Part shown: in pieces, positions 1 through 5,487 of the stretch
Layout: every line of letters begins with the position of its first letter
How positions within the stretch are numbered: position 1 is the stretch's first letter
NCBI GenBank assembly: GCA_002397355.1
Contig: DHAI01000040.1
Coordinates: 3,036-8,522 of the forward strand
Origin: Ruminococcaceae bacterium UBA4958
GTDB taxonomy: Bacteria > Bacillota > Clostridia > Oscillospirales > Acutalibacteraceae
Direction: 5' to 3'
Length of the DNA stretch: 5,487 bases
Made by a program: the position numbers and the translations under genes
Notes under the pieces: generated by a model
What the model saw: only the letters and a program-made list of their open reading frames with translations
What the model was told of the DNA's origin: nothing
The model's database searches: none

Positions 1-722
1 TCCTCGCGCGGCTGGACGTACCACAAAATCTGGCTGTCCGTCACGAAGGACGCGGCGCGGGCAAAGTCCCGGATCTGTTTCTGGACGGCGCTCTGGATGC
101 CATAGAGGACGACGTTCTTCCGGGAGTTCCGGACCCCGCCGCGCAGGCAGTCCGGCCGCGCCATCAGGATCATCACGGGCATCCGGGCGTCCAGCGGGAT
201 CTCGAATTCCCTGAACTGGGCTTCCAGCTCCTCGCGGCTGCCGTTCCATCCCCCGGCCGCCTCGGCGAGGCATTTGGACTGGAGCAGCGGCATCGCCAGC
301 GAGATGCTGCTTTTCGCGCGGTCCAGGAGCAGCCGGTTTTTCCGCTCGCTCTCGATGACCCCGATCGTCCGGCGCAGGGCGTCGACGACGACGCTTTCGT
401 CTTCGCTTTTGAGGATGTAATCGGCCCCCTCGCAGCGGATGGCCGACTGGACGTAGTCGAATTCGTCGTACCCCGTCAGGAACAGCACCCTGCAGTCGGG
501 CCATATGCGCCGGACGGCCTTCTGCAGTTCAAAGCCGTTCATGCCCGGCATGGTAATATCCGTAATCAGGATGTCGATTTTCTCCTTTTCCGCACGTTTC
601 AGCGCTTCCGGTCCGGAATAGGCCGTGTAGATGTCGAGCGAAAGCTCCGGCCGGTCGATGAACAGGTCGTAGATGTTATCCGCGATCAGAGGCTCGTCAT
701 CCACGATCAGCAGGCTGTACAT
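1..722 (-). CDS. yesN: YesN-like response regulator, AraC-type expected (3' end cut off by window edge)
   Basis: This is a cytoplasmic response regulator and the likely partner of the adjacent YesM kinase. I translated it from the ATG at 722-720; 240 codons are present before the window ends. Residues 1 to about 120 form a receiver domain. It opens with MYSLLIVDDEPLI, whose acidic pocket is Asp8-Asp9. The phosphoacceptor is Asp55 in LITDITMPGMNG, the switch residue is Thr83 in FLTGYDEFDY, and the conserved lysine is Lys105 in DYILKS. Residues from about 121 onward look like the poorly conserved linker seen in YesN proteins. The AraC-type helix-turn-helix that normally ends this family (total length roughly 400-550 residues) would lie beyond base 1 and is not seen, so the output domain is inferred. 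The start is supported by a strong Shine-Dalgarno (GGAAGGAGGA, 731-740) 8 nt upstream. The gene overlaps the end of yesM by 26 nt, so translation is probably coupled. Confidence 0.93.
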   Translation of the reverse strand, partial: MYSLLIVDDEPLIADNIYDLFIDRPELSLDIYTAYSGPEALKRAEKEKIDILITDITMPGMNGFELQKAVRRIWPDCRVLFLTGYDEFDYVQSAIRCEGADYILKSEDESVVVDALRRTIGVIESERKNRLLLDRAKSSISLAMPLLQSKCLAEAAGGWNGSREELEAQFREFEIPLDARMPVMILMARPDCLRGGVRNSRKNVVLYGIQSAVQKQIRDFARAASFVTDSQILWYVQPRE

Positions 723-2526
723 CGGGCAATTCCTCCTTCCGTTCGGACAGGCGGCTCTGCGGCTCTCCCGGCTGCGCGGAGGGGCCGGTTTTCAGCCTCA
801 CTTCCACGCGCAGGCCGCCGGACTCTCCCCGGGACGCGAACAGACCGCTGGTTTCCCCGAATTTGATCCGGATCCGCGTGTTGACGTTCGCCAGGGCGGA
901 ACTGTCGCCCGGCGTTCCCCGGGACGCGATCGCCGCGCGGATCGCCGAGAGCTTCCCGTCCGTAAGCTCGTCGCCGTTGTCTTCGATGATGATGCGCAGG
1001 AATTCGGGATCTTCCGCCGCAAGCACGGACAAAACCCCGCCTTTCGCCTTGTTTTTCAGCCCGTACTGGAACGCGTTTTCCACGATCGGCTGAAGGATCA
1101 GCTTCGGGACCATCAATTCCCGGAAGCGTTCGGGCAGAGCGCCGATCCGGGCGCTGACCCGGTTGGAAAACCGGATCGACTGGATGCCGACGTAATCCAG
1201 CATATGGTCGTATTCCTTCCGGAGGGGGACGTCGGCGGTGACGTTTTTGGTGATGTACTGGTAGTATTTCCCGAGGTGCAGCGTCAGCTTCTGGGCGCAA
1301 TCGTAATCTTCCATCTTGATCAGGTTGTTGACGATCAGGATGCAGTTGTAAAGGAAATGGGGGTTGATCTGATACTGCAGCTGCTTGAGCTCCGCCTCTT
1401 TGACGCAGAGCTTCTGCTCGTACACCGTCTGGATCAGGGTGCGCAGCCGCCGGAACATCTCGTTGAACTGCCCGTACAGAAAGCCGAATTCGTCCTGCCG
1501 CGCGTACCGGATGCTGACGTCGAATTCCCCGTTCCCGATATTGCCGAAAGCGCGGATCAGCTTTGTGAGCGGCTGAACCACCAGGCTCCGGATCCAGACC
1601 GAAAACGCCAGCACCAGCGCAAGCGTCAGGGCCGACATCACCGCCAGCAGGATTTTGTTTTCCCACAGGCTTTTGGACAGGGCGGCTTCCGGCTCATAGA
1701 CGATCAAGGTCGAATCCAGCAGGCCGGACCGCTGATAGGTGACGATGTACTTTCCTTCCGGAAGCTCCAGCCGGGCCAGCTCCGCCGCCTCCGTCGCCGG
1801 GGCGTGAAGGCGGACGTAGTCCCGGATCTCCCGGGCGACGGCCGAGTCGGCCGGGACGACGTCCAGCCCGTTTTTTCCACCGACCAGCATGGCGGCGGCA
1901 TAGGCGTCCGTCAGCTCATGCAGAATGTTCCGCACCTTTTCAACGGATATTTTGACGCTGATGACGAATCCGCCGTCCCGGGCCGCGCCGGCTCCTCCGG
2001 ACTCGGTGGAACCGATGAGGATGTAATAGCTGTCGCCCCGCCGGAAGAACGGCAGCGTCTGCGACCGGGCCATCTCGCTGGCTTCGGCGAATTCGCCGCC
2101 GCTCAGCTCGGAGAGGATAGTGTCGCTGATTTTCGTCCGGATCGAAGGAATGTATACGCAGTCGCCGTCCACGAACGTGCTGCAGTTTTTCAGCTCCGTG
2201 ATCTTTCCGCGAAGGCGGTTGATGCATTGGTAATAGTCGTAGCTTCCTTCCTTCACGCTCAGGCTGACGAGCTGATGGAGGTCGCTGTCGCTGAACAGCT
2301 CCGATTGGATCCGGGAGATCTCCTGCATGTCGTTGTCGAGGCCGGAAAGATAAAACCGGACTTTGGCCCTGGAAAATTCCATTTCCTCCATCCGGATCTT
2401 GTTTTGGATGGAGATGTTCACTTGCAGGCTGAAGGCGTACAGGGGCAGGATCAGCACGATAAAGACCATCATGATCCGTGTAAAAATATTCGGCTTCCCT
2501 TTTGGAAAAATATTCCGCCTGCGCAT
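697..2526 (-). CDS. yesM: YesM-like membrane sensor histidine kinase
   Basis: This 609-residue sensor kinase is expected to detect an extracytoplasmic signal and phosphorylate the downstream YesN. The domain order is typical. A short basic N-terminus leads to a first membrane helix (about 14-36). An extracellular sensor region (about 37-288) follows, and I cannot assign its fold with confidence. The second membrane helix is about 291-314, followed by a HAMP linker (about 313-363). The His_kinase dimerisation box has QLQYQINPHFLYN with phospho-acceptor His390. The HATPase region (about 470-580) has an N box ENAFQYGL (483-490), DNGDE (516-520) and ALANVNTRIRIKFG further on. The second glycine of the DxGxG motif is Glu520, and the usual GxGL box reads SSAL (542-545), so the ATP-binding site looks divergent. 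The last ~29 residues (PSAQPGEPQ onward) run past the usual domain end and overlap yesN. The start is supported by AAAGGA 9 nt upstream. The gene has its own promoter at 2584-2611. Confidence 0.94.
   Translation of the reverse strand: MRRRNIFPKGKPNIFTRIMMVFIVLILPLYAFSLQVNISIQNKIRMEEMEFSRAKVRFYLSGLDNDMQEISRIQSELFSDSDLHQLVSLSVKEGSYDYYQCINRLRGKITELKNCSTFVDGDCVYIPSIRTKISDTILSELSGGEFAEASEMARSQTLPFFRRGDSYYILIGSTESGGAGAARDGGFVISVKISVEKVRNILHELTDAYAAAMLVGGKNGLDVVPADSAVAREIRDYVRLHAPATEAAELARLELPEGKYIVTYQRSGLLDSTLIVYEPEAALSKSLWENKILLAVMSALTLALVLAFSVWIRSLVVQPLTKLIRAFGNIGNGEFDVSIRYARQDEFGFLYGQFNEMFRRLRTLIQTVYEQKLCVKEAELKQLQYQINPHFLYNCILIVNNLIKMEDYDCAQKLTLHLGKYYQYITKNVTADVPLRKEYDHMLDYVGIQSIRFSNRVSARIGALPERFRELMVPKLILQPIVENAFQYGLKNKAKGGVLSVLAAEDPEFLRIIIEDNGDELTDGKLSAIRAAIASRGTPGDSSALANVNTRIRIKFGETSGLFASRGESGGLRVEVRLKTGPSAQPGEPQSRLSERKEELPDVQPADRG
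731..740 (-). promoter_or_regulatory. Strong ribosome binding site of the yesN-like gene
   Basis: On the minus strand this reads GGAAGGAGGA, close to the full anti-Shine-Dalgarno complement, and ends 8 nt before the ATG at 722. It lies inside the last codons of the yesM reading frame. It fixes the yesN start and explains how a gene overlapping its upstream neighbour can be translated efficiently. Confidence 0.8.
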
Positions 2527-2535
2527 GGCCTTCCA

Positions 2536-2541
2536 TCCTTT
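2536..2541 (-). promoter_or_regulatory. Ribosome binding site of the yesM-like gene
   Basis: The minus strand reads AAAGGA, 9 nt before the ATG at 2526-2524. A second purine run (GGAAGG) lies only 2 nt before the ATG, too close to be the main site. An out-of-frame ATG sits between the two, inside GGATGGAAGG. The spacing favours 2526 as the start. Confidence 0.6.
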
Positions 2542-2547
2542 GACGCC

Positions 2548-2576
2548 TGTAATTTACACAGAAAAGCGGTTTACAC
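2548..2576 (-). promoter_or_regulatory. Candidate operator: direct repeat plus dyad in the yesM leader
   Basis: The minus strand has the heptamer GTGTAAA twice (2576-2570 and 2559-2553), with repeat starts 17 bp apart. The downstream copy is part of a perfect 11-bp dyad, TGTAAATTACA (2558-2548). The element begins near the predicted transcription start and lies in the 5' leader of yesM. Repeats of this kind can be sites for a regulator such as an AraC-type protein, or roadblock sites for a repressor. The element also vaguely resembles a catabolite-responsive element but does not match that consensus. The repeat is seen directly; the operator role is inferred. Confidence 0.35.
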
Positions 2577-2583
2577 GTCTCTC

Positions 2584-2611
2584 ATTATAGTGCACTTTAC
2601 GGGGATGTCAA
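2584..2611 (-). promoter_or_regulatory. Consensus SigA/sigma-70 promoter for yesM-yesN
   Basis: On the minus strand the -35 box is TTGACA (2611-2606) and the -10 box is TATAAT (2589-2584). Both match the consensus exactly and are separated by 16 bp. Initiation would be expected near 2577, leaving a leader of about 50 nt before the yesM ATG. The promoter sits in the only AT-richer stretch of the window, between the permease stop codon (2646) and yesM. The kinase-regulator pair can therefore be transcribed independently of the transporter genes upstream. Confidence 0.85.
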
Positions 2612-2645
2612 TTGTCTCCGGATGCAGCCGGTTCCTTCTTCCCGC

Positions 2646-3581
2646 TCAGCCTTTGACGCTGCCCAGCACGATGCCCTTCGTGAAATATTTCTGCAGGAAC
2701 GGGTACACCATCATGATGGGCAGGGCCGTGACGAACACCATCGCCGACCGGATGGTGGTGGAGGAGGCGAGCTGGATCTTTTCCTGAATTCTGAAGTCCA
2801 CGCTGGAAAGGGCGATCTGCGTCAGGTCGATATGCAGGATCGACTGCAGGTACGTCTGCAGCGGGTAATGCGACAGCGTGCTCATGTAGACCATGCCGCC
2901 GAACCAGTCGTTCCAGTGGCCGACCATCGTGAACAGGGTGACGGTGGCCAGGACGGGCTTGGAGATCGGCACGATGATCCGGAAAAGGATGGAAAAGTGC
3001 CCGGCCCCGTCGATGACGGCGGCTTCCGACAATTCTTTCGGAAGCTGGCGGAAGAAGTTGAGCATGAGGATGCAGTTCCAGACGTTGGCGCAGCCGGGCA
3101 GCACCAGCGCCCAGATCGTGTCGTACAGGCCGGTGAATTTCACCACCAGGAAGGTGGGGATCAGGCCGCCGCTGAACAGCGTGGTAAAGAAGAAGTACCA
3201 CAGGTAATATCTGCGCGCGTGAAAATACGAGGAATCCATGGAGAGAGGGTAGGACGTCAGAATATTGACGACCAGCGTCAGGGACGTGCCCAGGATCACG
3301 CGCTCGACGGAGACGCCCAGGGAGTTCCAGAACACCTTGTTGGCGAAGACGATCTCGTAGGAGGCGGTGGTGGGCTCGATCGGCCAGAACGTCACTTTGC
3401 CGGCGGCCGCGTAGTGCCCGGCGCTCAGCGACAGGGAGAGCAGGTTGAGCAGCGGGGCGACGCACAGCAGCGCGAGCAGCGTCAGAAATATGAGGTTGAT
3501 CCCGTAAAAGATGTCGTAACCGCGGCTCCGGTTCAGGTTGCCGTGCTTTCGCATCGATACCACCATCCTAAAATATTTCAT
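2646..3581 (-). CDS. ytcP: YtcP/LplC-like carbohydrate ABC transporter permease
   Basis: This is one of two inner-membrane permease subunits of the importer, 311 residues from the first ATG, and belongs to the BPD_transp_1 (MalG-like) class. About six membrane helices are visible (roughly 29-52, 85-112, 126-148, 155-176, 202-222, 281-300). The ATPase-docking EAA loop is at 186-206 (EAAVIDGAGHFSILF then IIVP). The segment GGLIPTFLVVKFTGLYDTIW (138-157) is typical of the YtcP/LplC branch, and the protein ends in the usual ...KGIVLGSVKG. The start is uncertain. The ATG at 3581 has AAAAAGG 9 nt upstream and overlaps the preceding permease by 14 nt. An ATG at 3554 (MRKHGN...) has GGTGG 5 nt upstream, and its N-terminus looks more like the family. 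Either start leaves the genes tightly coupled. Sugar specificity cannot be read from the sequence. Confidence 0.94.
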   Translation of the reverse strand: MKYFRMVVSMRKHGNLNRSRGYDIFYGINLIFLTLLALLCVAPLLNLLSLSLSAGHYAAAGKVTFWPIEPTTASYEIVFANKVFWNSLGVSVERVILGTSLTLVVNILTSYPLSMDSSYFHARRYYLWYFFFTTLFSGGLIPTFLVVKFTGLYDTIWALVLPGCANVWNCILMLNFFRQLPKELSEAAVIDGAGHFSILFRIIVPISKPVLATVTLFTMVGHWNDWFGGMVYMSTLSHYPLQTYLQSILHIDLTQIALSSVDFRIQEKIQLASSTTIRSAMVFVTALPIMMVYPFLQKYFTKGIVLGSVKG

Positions 3582-4527
3582 AATGGGCGACCTTTTTGGC
3601 CAGCATGTAGGACGTGACGATCAGCGCCATGCCGCAGACCGCGTTGAAAAGCCCCATGGCGGCGCCCAGCGAATAGTCCCCGCCCTGAAAGCCTTTGCGG
3701 AACACCAGCGTGTCGATCACGTCGGCCACGCCGTAGACGGGCACGCTGTAGAGGTTGTAGATCTGGTCGAAGCCCGCGTTCAGGATTCCCCCGAGGGAAA
3801 GCACCCCCTGCAGCACGATGATCGGCAGCATGCCGGGAAGGGTGACGTGCCATGTCTGCTGCAGGCGGTTGGCGCCGTCCACCATGGCCGCTTCGTACAG
3901 CCCGGGATCGATCCCCGTGATGGCCGCCAGGTAAACGATGGTGGAAAAGCCGAATTCCTTCCATATGTTCGAGCCGATCAGGATCGCCAGGAACGAGCCG
4001 TTGTCCGTGAGATAATTGAACGGCTCCAGATTGAGCGACGACCGGAAGCCGTTGATCACGCCGTCGGGGCCGAACAGGTTGGTGATGATGCCGGCCAGCA
4101 CCACCCACGACAGGAAGTGCGGCAGGTAGATCAGCGTCTGGATGGTGCGCTTCGCAAACATGTTGCGGATTTCATTGAGCAGGATGGCGACGATGATCGG
4201 AACGAAGAACATCGTCACGATTTTCAGCACCGAGATCCGCAGGGTGTTGAGCAGGGCCTGGGAAAACTCCGGGTCCCCGAACACCCGGTTGAAATTTGCC
4301 CAGCCGACGAACTGCGACGTCCAGAAGCCGTTGAGGCCCTTGGACCAGTCGTAATTTTCAAAGGCGATGACGACGCCGAACATGGGGAGATAGTGGTAGA
4401 TGAACACGATGACGACCGCGGGGATCAGCATGAGATGCAATCCTCTGGTCGGCAGGAGCATGGTCCTGGGCTTCTTTTGCTTTTTTGCCGGGCTCTCTTT
4501 CCGCCCGGCAACCGCTGCTGTTGCCAC
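3568..4527 (-). CDS. lplB: LplB/YteP-like carbohydrate ABC transporter permease
   Basis: This is the other inner-membrane permease subunit of the importer (319 residues), of the MalF-like BPD_transp_1 class as found in LplB and YteP. A Lys/Arg-rich cytoplasmic tail (9-28) precedes a first helix and the family hallmark YHYLPMFGVVIAFENYD (44-60). Further helices lie at about 91-118, 130-150, 179-202, 233-255 and 288-309. The EAA loop is at 212-231 (EAAMVDGANRLQQTW then HVTLP), and the C-terminus VAHYEIF is typical. Translation starts at GTG (4527-4525), backed by AAAGGGG (4537-4543) 9 nt upstream. The next in-frame ATG (Met23) has a poorer site and would remove the basic tail. Together with the downstream YtcP-like subunit it should form the channel heterodimer. 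No ATPase gene accompanies it in the window. Confidence 0.95.
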   Translation of the reverse strand: MATAAVAGRKESPAKKQKKPRTMLLPTRGLHLMLIPAVVIVFIYHYLPMFGVVIAFENYDWSKGLNGFWTSQFVGWANFNRVFGDPEFSQALLNTLRISVLKIVTMFFVPIIVAILLNEIRNMFAKRTIQTLIYLPHFLSWVVLAGIITNLFGPDGVINGFRSSLNLEPFNYLTDNGSFLAILIGSNIWKEFGFSTIVYLAAITGIDPGLYEAAMVDGANRLQQTWHVTLPGMLPIIVLQGVLSLGGILNAGFDQIYNLYSVPVYGVADVIDTLVFRKGFQGGDYSLGAAMGLFNAVCGMALIVTSYMLAKKVAHYEIF

Positions 4528-4536
4528 GGGTAAAAA

Positions 4537-4545
4537 CCCCTTTCC
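4537..4545 (-). promoter_or_regulatory. Ribosome binding site deciding the GTG start of the lplB-like gene
   Basis: The minus strand reads GGAAAGGGG, 9 nt before the GTG at 4527. The 3'-most GGG could pair with a CCC immediately upstream of the GTG across a TTTTTA loop, a weak 3-bp hairpin. This may modestly affect initiation but is too short to call a switch. Confidence 0.55.
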
Positions 4546-4547
4546 GG

Positions 4548-4563
4548 CCCGCTCCGCGGCGGG
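4548..4563 (-). other. Short GC hairpin in the binding-protein/permease spacer
   Basis: A 5-bp perfect stem (CCCGC at 4548-4552 with GCGGG at 4559-4563 on the plus strand) has a 6-nt loop. On the transcript it comes just before the lplB Shine-Dalgarno. The first U-rich run lies about 10 nt past the stem, too far for a normal intrinsic terminator. It may contribute to partial attenuation or mRNA stability. Confidence 0.4.
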
Positions 4564-4610
4564 CAGACTCAGAAACGCGGCCGGGATGCCTCGGCGGTAT
4601 CCCGGTCTGC
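4563..4610 (-). other. Larger stem-loop in the binding-protein/permease spacer
   Basis: The core is a 7-bp perfect stem (CCGGGAT at 4581-4587 with ATCCCGG at 4599-4605 on the plus strand) around an 11-nt loop. An outer 5-bp helix (GCAGA at 4563-4567 with TCTGC at 4606-4610) can stack on it, leaving a one-sided bulge of about 13 nt. There is no U-tract, so it is not an intrinsic terminator. Hairpins after the binding-protein gene of ABC importers are known to stabilise that part of the transcript; this role is inferred here. Confidence 0.5.
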
Positions 4611-4632
4611 GCGCTTTATAACCGACGGGAAT

Positions 4633-4654
4633 ATCCGGATGGAATCCGCCGGAT
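4633..4654 (-). other. Hairpin directly after the binding-protein stop codon
   Basis: A 6-bp stem (ATCCGG at 4633-4638 with CCGGAT at 4649-4654 on the plus strand) encloses a 10-nt loop and starts 2 nt past the stop codon. A competing smaller hairpin, AATCC/GGATT, uses 4643-4655. No U-run follows, so it could protect the 3' end of a processed binding-protein mRNA rather than terminate transcription. Confidence 0.4.
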
Positions 4655-4656
4655 TA

Positions 4657-5487
4657 TTAGCCGTTCTTTGCGATCCATTCCTCGGCTTCCTTGCAGGCGG
4701 CGTCGCCGCCGTTTGTCTTGACGAAGTTCACATAGCTCTGGAAATAGCCGTCCACCTTGCCGGTCAGGATCGCCTGCGTAAGATCCTTTGTGGCTTCGGC
4801 AGCCCAGTTTTGGGCGTTCGCCGAGTAGGTCGCCGTCTCCGGCCCCCAATAGGCGTCCGTCTTCCAGTCGCCGGTGTTCTCCTTGGTCAGCTTGATGTCC
4901 TCGTCGACAGGACCGCCGGGCTGGAAGCACTTCCAGTAGGTGAAACTGATCCACCAGTTTTCCCCGGCCTTTCCCTTTTCCTTCCAGTCGTCCAGATATT
5001 TGTAGTAGTTGTCTTTGGCCGTCGCGGTCAGCTTGCTCGTATCCCCGGTCCGGAACGCGTCGATGGCCAGCATTGTGTTGTTCAGTTGGTTCTCCGGGTC
5101 TTCGATGTGGCAGACGCAGTTCCAGAATTCGGCCCAGCCGCCCTGTTTGCCGCTGTTATAGGTGTTGTCCGTGATCCAGGAGGGCTTCGGATCGTTGAAG
5201 ATCGCGGTGCCAAGGTTGAAAAGCTTCATCACGGCTTCCGGGTGATTGCATTTTTTGTTGACCAGGACCACGTTGGGGTAGCTGGCTTCGGCGGTATACT
5301 GCGGCGCCTTGCCGTCCTCCGTGGTCAGCGGGACGAAGACGCAGTCGCCGTCCGGGTTGGTCTGGAGCCAGTTGTAGATGCTCGTGTTCCCGGCCATGCC
5401 CTGGGGAGTGCCAGCGAACACGCCCACTTTGCCGTTGAGCCAGTCTTTTTCCAGCTCGGCGCTGGTGTCGACGGCGAAATCCTTGGA
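4657..5487 (-). CDS. LplA/YtcQ-like extracellular solute-binding protein (N-terminal part beyond window edge)
   Basis: This is the C-terminal half (276 codons plus TAA) of the importer's extracellular binding protein, which would be a membrane-anchored lipoprotein in Bacillota. The reading frame stays open to base 5487. The GTG at 5427 is an internal valine codon, so signal peptide and lipobox lie outside the window. Full-length relatives are about 500-560 residues. Family-like features are VGVFAGTPQGMAG (21-33 of the visible part), the SYPNVVLVNKKCNHPEAVMK stretch (69-88), which recalls the 'NKKC.NPEA' pattern of LplA-type proteins, many Trp/Tyr residues suited to stacking on sugar rings, and a C-terminal helix ending EEWIAKNG. 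Six cysteines (49, 80, 124, 126, 187, 265) are visible, including a CVC pair. The gene is first of the three transporter genes, separated from lplB by a hairpin-rich spacer. The oligosaccharide bound cannot be told from sequence. Confidence 0.9.
   Translation of the reverse strand, partial: SKDFAVDTSAELEKDWLNGKVGVFAGTPQGMAGNTSIYNWLQTNPDGDCVFVPLTTEDGKAPQYTAEASYPNVVLVNKKCNHPEAVMKLFNLGTAIFNDPKPSWITDNTYNSGKQGGWAEFWNCVCHIEDPENQLNNTMLAIDAFRTGDTSKLTATAKDNYYKYLDDWKEKGKAGENWWISFTYWKCFQPGGPVDEDIKLTKENTGDWKTDAYWGPETATYSANAQNWAAEATKDLTQAILTGKVDGYFQSYVNFVKTNGGDAACKEAEEWIAKNG

Noticed and set aside
2557..2576. Catabolite-responsive element (CcpA site) at TGTAAACCGCTTTTCT
   Set aside because: It resembles the consensus only if two extra bases are allowed; without gaps the central CG and the right half do not match. 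I kept the region only as a repeat/dyad of unknown use.
2617..2632. Terminator after the second permease (CCGG/CCGG hairpin)
   Set aside because: The stem is only 4 bp, CCGG is self-complementary and common in this DNA, and no T-tract follows.
673..2787. A 704-codon plus-strand open frame opposite the kinase gene
   Set aside because: It is antisense to a clear YesM homologue, runs through the consensus promoter, and its product is a low-complexity Arg/Asp/Gln-rich translation with no recognisable domain. Strong G/C third-position bias in the true gene commonly opens an antisense frame like this.
2622..4533. Two 331-codon plus-strand open frames opposite the permease genes
   Set aside because: Both are antisense shadows of well-defined permeases; their products are compositionally extreme (His/Asp/Gln/Arg-rich) and show no family motifs.
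4531..4563. Intrinsic terminator before the lplB-like gene (hairpin plus TTTTT)
   Set aside because: The stem is only 5 bp and the T-run begins about 10 nt after it, behind the ribosome binding site; this geometry does not fit a functional intrinsic terminator.
4615..4643. Possible promoter for the permease genes with a TATAAA -10 box
   Set aside because: No hexamer resembling TTGACA lies 16-18 bp upstream, and the segment is better explained as a structured spacer within an operon.
5425..5427. GTG at 5427 as the true start of the binding protein
   Set aside because: The frame is open upstream to the window edge with family-like sequence, no signal peptide follows the GTG, and the protein would be half the normal family length.

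Overview
The window carries one coherent cassette, entirely on the minus strand: a carbohydrate-type ABC importer (solute-binding protein, then two permeases) followed by a YesM/YesN-type two-component system. This arrangement is characteristic of Bacillota. By eye the DNA is GC-rich (high fifties percent) with strong G/C third positions, which suggests a GC-rich member such as a Paenibacillaceae or gut/anaerobic clostridial lineage. The sequence does not decide between these. Nothing here points to a mobile element, phage, CRISPR array or RNA gene.

Layout in the direction of transcription (high to low coordinates): the C-terminal half of an LplA/YtcQ-like solute-binding protein (5487-4657, cut by the window edge); a 129-nt spacer rich in hairpins but with no clear terminator; an LplB/YteP-like permease (4527-3568); a YtcP/LplC-like permease (about 3581-2646) that overlaps or nearly abuts it; a 119-nt spacer with a near-perfect SigA-type promoter, followed by a repeat/dyad in the leader; a YesM-like sensor histidine kinase (2526-697); and a YesN-like response regulator (722 to the edge), which overlaps the kinase gene by 26 nt and is cut before its expected AraC-type DNA-binding domain. 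Genes account for nearly all of the window, and no stretch over 300 bases lacks one.

How the parts likely work together (inference from family knowledge): the binding protein captures an oligosaccharide outside the membrane, and the two permeases form the channel. No ATPase or catabolic enzyme is visible, so the ATPase is probably a shared MsmX-type subunit encoded elsewhere. YesM senses an extracytoplasmic cue and phosphorylates YesN at Asp55, and YesN would then activate the transporter operon. The kinase and regulator lie downstream of the transporter and have their own strong promoter. No convincing terminator precedes that promoter, so readthrough from the transporter operon could also reach them, giving possible positive feedback.

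I see no new system here. The points most worth a second look are the altered ATP-binding motifs in YesM, the promoter and leader repeat/dyad ahead of yesM, and the hairpin cluster after the binding-protein gene.
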